Of a stretch of 64,000 nt of DNA, positions 25,872-33,390 are shown one piece after another. The position numbers were made by a program, and so were the translations under genes. How positions within the stretch are numbered: the stretch's first letter is position 1; the number at the start of each line of letters is the position of its first letter. The notes under the pieces were generated by a model. The model was not told the origin of the DNA. It ran no database searches and saw only the letters and a program-made list of their open reading frames with translations. Source of the DNA: Glaciecola blandensis (GTDB taxonomy: Bacteria; Pseudomonadota; Gammaproteobacteria; Enterobacterales; Alteromonadaceae); contig NZ_JAVRIE010000007.1 in NCBI RefSeq assembly GCF_031846165.1, positions 236,926-300,925 of the forward strand, in the 5' to 3' direction.

Positions 25872-27428
25872 TTGAATAAGTACAATCAAACACTGTTTAG
25901 TTCAGCGGCGAAGAACAAACCTTCGAGCGCACAGGCTATGACCAGAAACACTAGCAATAAAAAGACAAGCATCGTGATGCCTGCTGTAATTGCTGGTTTC
26001 ATCTTTGCAACAGCTGCTAATGTTAGCATTGCAGAGGCTGCCGGAACGACGGTTAAAAGCCCGGACCAAGTCGAACAAGCACTAAGTGCTCTGCTTGATA
26101 CGAGAAAAGGCAATGTTGATGGAGCTTTGGTAGCTCAAGTACCAACTACTTATAAAACACAAGCTGTTGCTGCACCGAAAGCAAGTGACAAACCAGATCA
26201 TTCCGAGAGGTCAGTGGCTGAACTGATTATGGCTGGTTTAGCCATTACGAATGAAGCAAAGAGCGAGTTAGCGGCACAAGATGCTAGTACGGTTGAAAAG
26301 GCAAGTGTTGAAGCAAGTACGGAAAAAAGTAGCGATTTCCAAGTCAAAGATATTAAAACCGAAAGTGAACTTGCGGCACTCGAGCAACAAAGTATTGAAA
26401 TGGCAGTTGAAACCACCGAAGAGGCCGCTGCAACTGAAGCACAAGTTGAAGCTGTCGTCGCAGAAGCAGAAGAAGAAGTACTCACTGAAACCGCTGAGGC
26501 GCTCGTTGCTGTTGAAATTCAAGACACTGCTGAACAGGTTGAAGAAGCGGTAGTGACAGAAGTGCAAGACGTTACTGATACCACTGAGATGCTTCTTGCT
26601 GTTGAAGTTCAAGACACTGCTGAACAGGTTGAAGAAGCGGTTGTGACAGAAGTGCAAGACGCTACTGATACCACTGAGGTGCTTCTTGCTGTTGAAGTTG
26701 AGGAAACTGCTGAACAGGCTGAAGCAGCAGCTGTAGCAGAAGCGCAAGACGCTACTGAAACCGCTAAAGCCACTGTTGTCGCCAAAACAGAATTGGCAGC
26801 CAAAGACGCTAACAAGACCGAAATCCCTGCATTGCCTAAAGTTGCAGCGTCACCTGAAGTGCCTGCTTTACCAGCCATTGCAAAAACCAAACAAACACCA
26901 AAACCTGTGGAAGACAAGGTAGTCTCTCCAAGCGTTGAAAATGAAGCGGCAGAAGACGACAACTATTCAATGATTGCTGTCAGCGAAAGTGCTGAAGAAG
27001 CTAACATAGAAGACCTATCTGATAACAATGCCAACCTTTACGCTGTAAGTGAATCTAGCGAAACAGTGAAGTCTCAACAAGACACTGTTGTAGATGAGAC
27101 TGTTGTAGATGAGCTTGAAGCTAACGTTGAAGTTGCGGTAAGAGCAGCAGGTTGCCCTGAAACATTTAATCAGGTCGATATTCCGGTAAACGGCAAATTG
27201 TGCCAAATTTTTGCCGCTGATTACCCTGCTTCTATGATTTTATTCATCCCACAAACGCCAGAAGAGGTGGTTGAATACTACTTATCTTCATCTGTACAAT
27301 TTGCTGAACCGAAAACAGTGAAGCAAAGAACAATGATCAAAAGTGCAGATAACAACACCACTTTGATTATCTCAAAAGACGGTGGTGGTACACAGGTAGA
27401 TATCCTTGTAAAAGCGCCTCTTAGCTAA
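25872..27428 (+). CDS. Unrecognised exported Ala/Glu-rich repeat protein
   Basis: 518-aa protein that I do not recognise. A hydrophobic export segment (about residues 33-57, VMPAVIAGFIFATAANVSIA) ends in AEAA, suggesting signal cleavage. Residues 60-420 are low-complexity, Ala/Glu/Val/Thr-rich and strongly acidic, with three 30-aa repeats (214-303). The final 92 residues look globular, contain the only two cysteines after the signal (C428, C444), and end in GGGTQVDILVK. The start may be TTG 25872 (GGTAGGA just upstream) or ATG 25938, which would give a more usual signal peptide. It has its own gap after gltD. Confidence 0.7.
   Translation: MNKYNQTLFSSAAKNKPSSAQAMTRNTSNKKTSIVMPAVIAGFIFATAANVSIAEAAGTTVKSPDQVEQALSALLDTRKGNVDGALVAQVPTTYKTQAVAAPKASDKPDHSERSVAELIMAGLAITNEAKSELAAQDASTVEKASVEASTEKSSDFQVKDIKTESELAALEQQSIEMAVETTEEAAATEAQVEAVVAEAEEEVLTETAEALVAVEIQDTAEQVEEAVVTEVQDVTDTTEMLLAVEVQDTAEQVEEAVVTEVQDATDTTEVLLAVEVEETAEQAEAAAVAEAQDATETAKATVVAKTELAAKDANKTEIPALPKVAASPEVPALPAIAKTKQTPKPVEDKVVSPSVENEAAEDDNYSMIAVSESAEEANIEDLSDNNANLYAVSESSETVKSQQDTVVDETVVDELEANVEVAVRAAGCPETFNQVDIPVNGKLCQIFAADYPASMILFIPQTPEEVVEYYLSSSVQFAEPKTVKQRTMIKSADNNTTLIISKDGGGTQVDILVKAPLS
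26511..26780 (+). repeat. Three 90-bp in-frame tandem repeats
   Basis: Units start at 26511, 26601 and 26691, each opening with gttgaa(a/g)tt. The first two are nearly identical; the third has diverged. Each encodes 30 residues with an AVEVQDTAEQVEEAVVTEVQ pattern. A less clear related unit precedes them. Confidence 0.85.
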
Positions 27429-27445
27429 GAATTGCCGCCCTTTCC

Positions 27446-27485
27446 TTCACGATTTAGAACCATTAAAATCGTTCTAAATCGTGAA
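27446..27485 (+). terminator. Strong hairpin after the Ala/Glu-rich protein gene
   Basis: A perfect 15-bp stem, ttcacgatttagaac (27446-27460) and its complement (27471-27485), with a 10-nt loop, 18 bp after the stop codon. No U-run follows, so it may stabilise the 3' end or act as a Rho-linked terminator. Confidence 0.5.
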
Positions 27486-27552
27486 TGTCTTCCCAAAAGC
27501 TAACAGCTAGTTAGCGACACTCCTCATTAAAAAAACACTTTCAAACTTCTGG

Positions 27553-27570
27553 TTGGCACAGCAATTGCTA
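27553..27570 (+). promoter_or_regulatory. Sigma-54 (-24/-12) promoter of the DUF2726 gene
   Basis: TTGGCACAGCAATTGCTA matches the sigma-54 consensus TGGCAC-N5-TTGC. The invariant GG (27555-27556) and GC (27567-27568) are separated by exactly 10 nt. Transcription would start near 27580, leaving a 59-nt leader before the ATG at 27639. No activator-binding site was recognised upstream. RpoN is encoded at 4127-5614. Confidence 0.7.
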
Positions 27571-27638
27571 TCTCTTTGTATAAGTCAAAACACCGACTCG
27601 ACGATCACGTCAAGTCAACAGACCAACTAGGAAAGAGT

Positions 27639-28238
27639 ATGGAATTTGCGATTGTATTAGTGATGATTTTAATTGTAGTGGCTATCGTTGCAATTAAGTT
27701 CAGTGAAGATGAAGTGAGTTTCCCTTTTATGCGCAAAACGCAATTGTTCTCGCCAGTAGAGCACCAATTTTTAGATATGATTGAGCGCGCGGTTGGCAAT
27801 GAGTTTAGGGTCATGTGTCGTGTGCGTCTTACAGATGTTTTGTCACTGCGACGCAACACCAACAAAAAAATGGCGAAATCAGCTCTGATCAAAGCAACGG
27901 GCAAGCAACTTGATTATGTGTTGGTGAGTAAAACCGACATGACACCTGTGCTAGCTCTCGACTTAGTGCATAATATGGGGCCCGAAGGACACAAAACTAA
28001 ACGCGACTTCTTTGTCACTGGTGCTTTGGATTCAGCAGGCATACCGCATGCTCGAATCAAAGCCAGACACGGCTACAAAATTGAAGATATTCGAGCTTGT
28101 ATCGAAGCAAAATTGGTCCCTTTGAGACGTCAACAGGGTAAACTACCATTGGCACCTGAACCAACAAACTCATCTCTATTTACACCATCTAAGCGCCCCA
28201 CGAGACCTGTACGCTCATCTCGCCAAGTTGCAGCGTAA
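27639..28238 (+). CDS. Membrane-anchored DUF2726 protein
   Basis: 199-aa protein with one N-terminal membrane helix (residues 2-21) and a cytosolic DUF2726 domain (about 40-160). The domain resembles a PD-(D/E)XK nuclease-like fold: LDYVLVSKTDMTPVLALDLV, then RDFFVTGALDSAGIPHARIK. The usual acidic/Asp pair of the core strand reads DLV here, so catalysis is doubtful. The C-terminus is basic and proline-rich. ATG 27639 was chosen over an in-frame TTG at 27576, because AGGAAAGAG lies just upstream and the sigma-54 start point falls after 27576. Function unknown. Confidence 0.75.
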   Translation: MEFAIVLVMILIVVAIVAIKFSEDEVSFPFMRKTQLFSPVEHQFLDMIERAVGNEFRVMCRVRLTDVLSLRRNTNKKMAKSALIKATGKQLDYVLVSKTDMTPVLALDLVHNMGPEGHKTKRDFFVTGALDSAGIPHARIKARHGYKIEDIRACIEAKLVPLRRQQGKLPLAPEPTNSSLFTPSKRPTRPVRSSRQVAA

Positions 28239-28285
28239 GTGCCTCTGAACGCATTAGTATAGTTAAGATTGTGACATCATAAAAG

Positions 28286-28316
28286 CGCAAGCCACTCCTT
28301 GAGTGCTTGCGTTTTA
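28286..28316 (+). terminator. Terminator after the DUF2726 gene
   Basis: CGCAAGC-c-ACTC (28286-28297) pairs with GAGT-GCTTGCG (28301-28311), one bulged base, 3-nt loop, followed by TTTTA. It separates the DUF2726 gene from mtnN. Confidence 0.75.
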
Positions 28317-28360
28317 GTGTTTGCCAAGTACACTTCCCATAAAAATCAACGAGATTTCTA

Positions 28361-29056
28361 ATGAAAATAGCAATACTCGGTGCGATGGACGAAGAGATCG
28401 CACTACTCAAAGCCTCAATCACCAATTTACAAGAGCAAAATCACGCTCACCTTACTTTTTATTGTGGCGAATTAAATGGTCACTCTGTTGTATTAGTAAA
28501 GTGTGGCATAGGTAAAGTCGCTGCCGCTGTTGCCACCAGCTTGATCATAGACCGTTTTGCGCCTGATTATGTGGTAAACACTGGCTCAGCAGGTGGTTTC
28601 GATCAAGATCTCGATATTGGTGATATTGTGATTAGCCAAGCAGTCACTCATCATGACGTAGATATTACACATTTTGGGTATAAGCTTGGTCAATGTGCTG
28701 GGATGCCTGAAAACTATGTGTGCAACGAACAGCTCATCGAGGCAGCTATCGCCTCGGCCAAATCACTTCCCGACGTTAAGACCAAAGTCGGTCTAATTTG
28801 CACAGGTGATAGCTTTATTGGCAGCGATGATGCAGCCATGGAAACCAAGCAACGCTTTCCTGAAATGACAGCTGTTGAGATGGAAGGCGCTGCGATTGCA
28901 CAAACCGCATATTTGATGGGAACGCCATTTTTGGTAATTAGAAGCTTATCAGATATCGCTGGAAAAACATCCACGGTATCGTTTCAGGCTTATCTCGACA
29001 AAGCAGCAAAAAATAGCGCCAACCTCGTTATGGGTATGCTCAAAGTCATCGATTAA
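28361..29056 (+). CDS. mtnN: 5'-methylthioadenosine/S-adenosylhomocysteine nucleosidase
   Basis: Hydrolyses MTA and SAH to adenine plus the thioribose, recycling methylation and polyamine by-products and feeding autoinducer-2 synthesis. The 231-aa protein has the start MKIAILGAMDEEIALLK, GSAGGFDQDLDIGDIVIS, the ribose-binding AVEMEGAAIAQTAYL and the catalytic Asp in IRSLSDIAGK. Length equals E. coli MtnN. Five bases separate it from the CbiB-like gene, and btuF follows, so the three are probably cotranscribed. Confidence 0.96.
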   Translation: MKIAILGAMDEEIALLKASITNLQEQNHAHLTFYCGELNGHSVVLVKCGIGKVAAAVATSLIIDRFAPDYVVNTGSAGGFDQDLDIGDIVISQAVTHHDVDITHFGYKLGQCAGMPENYVCNEQLIEAAIASAKSLPDVKTKVGLICTGDSFIGSDDAAMETKQRFPEMTAVEMEGAAIAQTAYLMGTPFLVIRSLSDIAGKTSTVSFQAYLDKAAKNSANLVMGMLKVID

Positions 29057-29061
29057 AATTA

Positions 29062-30057
29062 ATGGACATATTGCTCAACATCATCACTCACCCAGCGCTT
29101 GAACCTTGGCTGATTCTGTGTGCTGTGGTTTGTTTTGAGAGAATATGGCCCTTGCCTACTAGGGTTGATCCAATGTCATTTGTTCGCTTTCTGGGCGAAC
29201 GAATGGCCTCAAGAGTCAAACCAAAGACCAGTGCACCTAATAGTCAACATGTAATATCAGGTGCGCTTGCTGCGTTCATGATCATTGCACCCAACTTGGT
29301 GATCTTGATCATTTTCAGAGAGTTTGTATATTACCCAGCTCTATTTGATGCCTGCATTTTGTATGTTTGTTTGCAGTTCTCAAGCCATCTTCAACGAAGC
29401 CAACAGATTAAAAAAGCCCAAATATTGGAGAAGAAATCACTGAGTAAGTCTCTCCTCGCGCCCATGGTATTGAGAGAAACAGATATGTTATCTGAGGTAG
29501 GAGTAACGAAAGCCACAGTAGAAGGCTTGTTACTTCGCTTTCATTATCAATCTATCGTGACTTGGTTCTGGTTTATTCTTCTGGGCCCATTTACGGCGCT
29601 TACCTATCGAGTATGTTATGAGCTGCATCACAGCTGGAACACTAAACTGCCGCGGTATGAGTATTTTGGTAAGGCTGTTGCAAAATTTGTATTTATTCTG
29701 CAATGGTTGCCTATTCGACTAAGTGCATTCATTTCTGTATTCATCGCAAGAGGGGTAATGATCGTTACGTACATACGTCAACATAGAATTGCCCGTTCTA
29801 TCTCCGAGACCCAGGGAGCTATTGTGCTGCGTGCATGTCATTACGCGCTTGATATCAACTTAAGCGGGCCCTTGTTTTATAGAAATACTAAACACCGTGA
29901 CGCGAACAAATATCGCCGCACAAAATATATTGGTAAAGGTGAGCCACGAGCAATAGTCATCTCAAATACCATCGCATTGATAAATCGAATAAGCGTAGTG
30001 TTCCTTTTACTTTTACTACTATTTTGTTTAGCCTTGCATACTGCGATTACCTACTAA
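29062..30057 (+). CDS. Divergent CobD/CbiB-like membrane protein
   Basis: 331-aa integral membrane protein with about five hydrophobic segments. The layout resembles CbiB (adenosylcobinamide-phosphate synthase), with MVLRETDMLSEVGVTKATVE at the position of the VGRDT...A-VE motif and a later RYEYFGKAVAKF near the place of ry-x-fG. The EN-DG, NTLDSM and DD motifs of true CbiB are absent, so B12 synthesis activity is doubtful. It is placed between mtnN and btuF, which points to a corrinoid-related role. No other cobalamin synthesis gene is in the window. Confidence 0.6.
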   Translation: MDILLNIITHPALEPWLILCAVVCFERIWPLPTRVDPMSFVRFLGERMASRVKPKTSAPNSQHVISGALAAFMIIAPNLVILIIFREFVYYPALFDACILYVCLQFSSHLQRSQQIKKAQILEKKSLSKSLLAPMVLRETDMLSEVGVTKATVEGLLLRFHYQSIVTWFWFILLGPFTALTYRVCYELHHSWNTKLPRYEYFGKAVAKFVFILQWLPIRLSAFISVFIARGVMIVTYIRQHRIARSISETQGAIVLRACHYALDINLSGPLFYRNTKHRDANKYRRTKYIGKGEPRAIVISNTIALINRISVVFLLLLLLFCLALHTAITY

Positions 30058-30067
30058 CAAGCTTATT

Positions 30068-30895
30068 TTGAAGAATTCACTCATTTTTGTCATGTTTGCA
30101 TGCTTTGGTTTCGCCCAAGCAAATAGCGAGGAAGACAAACGTATCATCAGCCTCTCTCCTCATCTAAGCGAAATTGTGTTTGCCTTGGAACAAGAAACAT
30201 ATCTCGTTGCTGTCAGTGATTTTAGCGACTATCCTTACGGCCAAGGCTGCCGAACAAAAAAATGTACCCAGCCCTTACCGTCTGTATCTAGCTATCAAGG
30301 TGCAGACATTGCTAGTATCGTTCGTTTAAAGCCAAGTATTATATTGGCTTGGGAAGGTGGGAATAAAGCACAAGACTTAGCTCGGTTAGAGCAGTTAGGT
30401 TTTACTGTGTACCGATCATCACCACAAGCATTTAACGATGTTATTACCGATATAGAACGCATTGGTAAGCTCCTTAATGCAACACAGCAGGCAAGTAAAC
30501 TAACAAAGCAATTAACAAGCACTCTTGCCGACTTAACTCAACAGTATAAAGACCAAAACAGCACAGCCCTTTATTATATGAGCCAGCAACCTCTAAGTGG
30601 TGTTGGTAATGACAGGTGGATAAATAATTTATTGGCCATCTGTGGTATCCAAAATATATACGCTGACACGGCAAGCTCTTTTTCACAGTTTTCGTTAGCC
30701 GACATTATTCGCAAACAGCCTTCACACATTATTGCTGGATTGAGTTTACCAATGAAAGATATTGAGCTTTTTTGGGCCGCCCACACTGATGTATTCGCAC
30801 CTAGTATTATTAAAGTTAATCCAGATGCATTGCATCGCTTTACACCGAGAGTATTACCTGAATTAGCAAAGTTATGTAAATCCGTCTATCTTTAG
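30068..30895 (+). CDS. btuF: Periplasmic cobalamin-binding protein
   Basis: Substrate-binding protein of the vitamin B12 ABC importer (BtuCD not in window). The 275-aa precursor has a signal peptide (residues 1-19, ending AQAN) and two lobes of the helical-backbone type: RIISLSPHLSEIVFALEQE, SVSSYQGADIASIVRLKPSI and LEQLGFTVYRSSP. The start is TTG at 30068, which gives a proper signal peptide. It begins 10 bp after the CbiB-like gene. Confidence 0.85.
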   Translation: MKNSLIFVMFACFGFAQANSEEDKRIISLSPHLSEIVFALEQETYLVAVSDFSDYPYGQGCRTKKCTQPLPSVSSYQGADIASIVRLKPSIILAWEGGNKAQDLARLEQLGFTVYRSSPQAFNDVITDIERIGKLLNATQQASKLTKQLTSTLADLTQQYKDQNSTALYYMSQQPLSGVGNDRWINNLLAICGIQNIYADTASSFSQFSLADIIRKQPSHIIAGLSLPMKDIELFWAAHTDVFAPSIIKVNPDALHRFTPRVLPELAKLCKSVYL

Positions 30896-30980
30896 CTATA
30901 GTTAACTTTCAAACAACAGCCCTGATAACTAGTTAAGAACTCATGGCTTATTGATAAAGTCGATACAAGGACATAAAACG

Positions 30981-31394
30981 ATGCGTCAAAACAAACAGTC
31001 ACTTTTCTTCACAATTAACACATTTCTCAAAACTACACTTAGTCTATTGATGTTCTTATCTTTTTGCGCTTACAGTAGCCAAGATATTTCACCTGATGAA
31101 TTGCTAAAGATGGATAAAGGTGAACGTTTACTTCTCGATGTAAGAACCATACAAGAATACAGTGAAGCACACATTCCGAACTCAGTGAATATTCCTGTGA
31201 ATGAAATCGAAACAAGCTTGGATCGTTTGTCAGAATTCAAAGACTTCCCAATTGTCGTTTATTGTCGATCTGGTTTTCGCGCTGGAAAAGCCATAAAAAT
31301 GCTGGAAGAAAACGGGTTTAATAAAGTATTTCATTTAGAAGGTGACATGTCTGGCTGGCAAGAAGATAAACGCGCCGTTAACTCTTTAAAATAA
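30981..31394 (+). CDS. Exported single-domain rhodanese
   Basis: 137-aa precursor with an N-terminal hydrophobic segment (about 14-33, LKTTLSLLMFLSFCAYSSQ) for export and one rhodanese domain. The active-site loop is VVYCRSGFRAGKA, whose Cys would carry the persulfide; the entry motif is LLLDVRTIQEYSEAHIPNSV. ATG 30981 is preferred over an in-frame TTG at 30951, because AAGG lies 10 bp upstream and the signal fits. Its sulfur acceptor is unknown. Confidence 0.85.
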   Translation: MRQNKQSLFFTINTFLKTTLSLLMFLSFCAYSSQDISPDELLKMDKGERLLLDVRTIQEYSEAHIPNSVNIPVNEIETSLDRLSEFKDFPIVVYCRSGFRAGKAIKMLEENGFNKVFHLEGDMSGWQEDKRAVNSLK

Positions 31395-31457
31395 CGATCA
31401 CTTAAGTTGCGCAGGTTCTTGTAAAGTAAGCGCGCCAATTGGCAGTAGAAACAATAT

Positions 31458-32117
31458 ATGGCAATAACTCCTAGCCAGCGTTTGATCGCTGCGGCTAGAG
31501 AAAACATCGCTCCCGCCCTTATTCTGCAATCATTTGCATTGGTGGTCGTGCTTAGTTTTTTCTACTTAGAACAAGCGAAAAGCAGTTTTGAATATGTTGC
31601 ACAAATAAAAACGCAGTTTGGTATTTTATATGCAATTGTGTCCACTGCTCTTTTTGGCGGCTTTCTTCCTTTTGTATTTCTTTATTTTAAACAGAAAATA
31701 AAAACACAAAAATTTCAGCATTTTATATTTTACATCCTGGTTTGGGCATTCATGGGGTGGCTCATAGATAGTTTTTATCAACTGCAAGCTGGGTGGTTTG
31801 GAGACCAAGCAGATGCCATCACGGTAATAAAGAAAACAGCCGTCGACCAATTTGTCTTTAGTGTGTTTATTACTAGTCCCCTGCTTACCGCGCTTTACAT
31901 CTGGAAAGAAAGTGGCTTTAGGTGGGCCGTCACTCGGCAGTCTCTTTCTCGGCGCTTTTTTTACAGTCGATTGTCAGCCACAATCATTAGCACATGGTGT
32001 ATTTGGTTGCCCGCAGTGAGCCTCATATATATGATGCCCAGTAGTCTGCAGATACCCTTATTCAATTGTGTATTATGCTTTTTTGTGCTGATTATTTCTG
32101 CTTTAGATAGAGACTAG
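31458..32117 (+). CDS. Mpv17/PMP22-like integral membrane protein
   Basis: 219-aa protein with four or five hydrophobic segments. It shows the order of motifs I associate with the Mpv17/PMP22 family: GWLIDSFYQLQ (cf. GP-x2-H-x-WY-x2-L), then KKTAVDQFVFSVF (cf. DQ-x-vfaP), then WCIWLPAVSLIYMMPSSLQI with a following N (cf. W-x-WP-x-x-Q...VP...R). The family is mainly mitochondrial/peroxisomal and thought to form channels, so function here is open. It is convergent with the BenE-type gene. Weak ribosome site. Confidence 0.5.
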   Translation: MAITPSQRLIAAARENIAPALILQSFALVVVLSFFYLEQAKSSFEYVAQIKTQFGILYAIVSTALFGGFLPFVFLYFKQKIKTQKFQHFIFYILVWAFMGWLIDSFYQLQAGWFGDQADAITVIKKTAVDQFVFSVFITSPLLTALYIWKESGFRWAVTRQSLSRRFFYSRLSATIISTWCIWLPAVSLIYMMPSSLQIPLFNCVLCFFVLIISALDRD

Positions 32118-32156
32118 CAAGAAGGCTATGGATGATTCTGCACAAAACAAGCCAAA

Positions 32157-33356
32157 TTAGGCCAACTTGCTCTTTCTGGCTTTCATTTTCTGAAGAACAA
32201 CACCCAGCACTACGCCCCAAAATGCGCCAGAGACACCAGCAAAGCTCATACCCGACGCACACACTAGAAACGTAACTAGCGCAGCTTCACGATTGTCGGG
32301 TTCAGCCAAAGCGCTATGTAAGCTACTTGCTATTGTGCCTAATAAGGCTAAACCAGCTAAAGCGCTGATAAATGCCATTGGGAAGCTAGCAAATATGCCA
32401 ACCATCGAAACGGCCATTAGGCCGGCGAGTATATTGAATAGACCTGCGGAAATACCCGCAATGTAGCGCTTATTTAGATCGTGATGAGACTCTTCTCCTG
32501 TGCATATGGCAGCAGTAATCGCCGCAAGATTCAATGCAAAACAGCCAAAGGGTGCTAAAACCAACGTGACCACGTTTACGCTTCCAATGAGAGGGGAGAT
32601 TGCTTGATCGTGATAGCCACTCGCTTTTAGTACTGCAATCCCTGGTAAGTTTTGTGCGCTCATTGTCACTATAAACAAAGGAATACCAACACCTATAATG
32701 GTACTTAACTCAAACTCTGGCATAACAAAGTATGGTTTAGCCATTCCCAGTCCAACGCCCTCGACTGACAGTTGCTCAGGTCCGAAGAATAGGTATAACG
32801 CACCGCTTACTAGCGTTAAGATGACTGCGTAACGAGGCGCAAAATACTTACTTCCAAAAAAAGTAATAAGCATAAGACCAATAAGCACCGGGGAAAGCTG
32901 AAACGACGTAAATATAGAAAAGCCGAACTTGATTAAAACACCGGCAAGTAGAGCTGCAGCGATGGGCATTGGGATCCACTGCGCCACTTTATTAAACGTT
33001 CCGGAAAGAGCAATAAGCAATGAAAGCGCAGCAACAAACAAGAAAACACCTGTTGCCTGTTCTATGCTGAGTCCTTGCAAACTAGTCGCCAATAGCGCGG
33101 CACCGGGTGTTGACCACGCAATAATAATTGGGTTTTTATAGTACCAAGAAAGACCGAGGCAACAAATCCCCATGCCTACGCCTAGCGCTAAAACCCAAGA
33201 CTCAATAAGTGCAAGCGGCAAATCCATCGCATGAGCAGCCTGCAGCACAATCGCCAAAGAACTCGCAAAGCCCACCAAAACAGCAACAAAGCCGGCACTA
33301 AAGGCCGAAATACTAAAATCTTTTAGGACGTTACTGTTATGAGCGTTATGCTTCAA
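32157..33356 (-). CDS. BenE-family benzoate/H+ symporter-like protein
   Basis: 399-aa inner-membrane transporter with about 12 hydrophobic segments, very low in charged residues. The family is recognised by FSAGFVAVLVGFASSLAIVL at the start, WSTPGAALLA (about residues 80-89) and FIVTMSAQNLPGIAVLKASG in the middle, as in YdcO/BenE. No aromatic-degradation genes are nearby, so the substrate is not known to be benzoate. It lies 34 bp downstream of tyrS on the same strand. Confidence 0.85.
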   Translation of the reverse strand: MKHNAHNSNVLKDFSISAFSAGFVAVLVGFASSLAIVLQAAHAMDLPLALIESWVLALGVGMGICCLGLSWYYKNPIIIAWSTPGAALLATSLQGLSIEQATGVFLFVAALSLLIALSGTFNKVAQWIPMPIAAALLAGVLIKFGFSIFTSFQLSPVLIGLMLITFFGSKYFAPRYAVILTLVSGALYLFFGPEQLSVEGVGLGMAKPYFVMPEFELSTIIGVGIPLFIVTMSAQNLPGIAVLKASGYHDQAISPLIGSVNVVTLVLAPFGCFALNLAAITAAICTGEESHHDLNKRYIAGISAGLFNILAGLMAVSMVGIFASFPMAFISALAGLALLGTIASSLHSALAEPDNREAALVTFLVCASGMSFAGVSGAFWGVVLGVVLQKMKARKSKLA

Positions 33357-33390
33357 TCTGGCCTATTACCTATTGTTGACCTTGAGTACC

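Noticed and set aside
26268..26747. Cys/Phe-rich minus-strand frame opposite the Ala/Glu repeats
   Set aside because: Its composition is the mirror of the GAA/GCT-rich repeat coding strand; no ribosome site.
27576..27638. TTG start for the DUF2726 protein
   Set aside because: The codon lies at or before the predicted sigma-54 transcription start, and the ATG at 27639 has a good ribosome site.
31434..31443. GCCAATTGGC palindrome upstream of the Mpv17-like gene
   Set aside because: Only 10 bp and with no associated promoter; too likely by chance.
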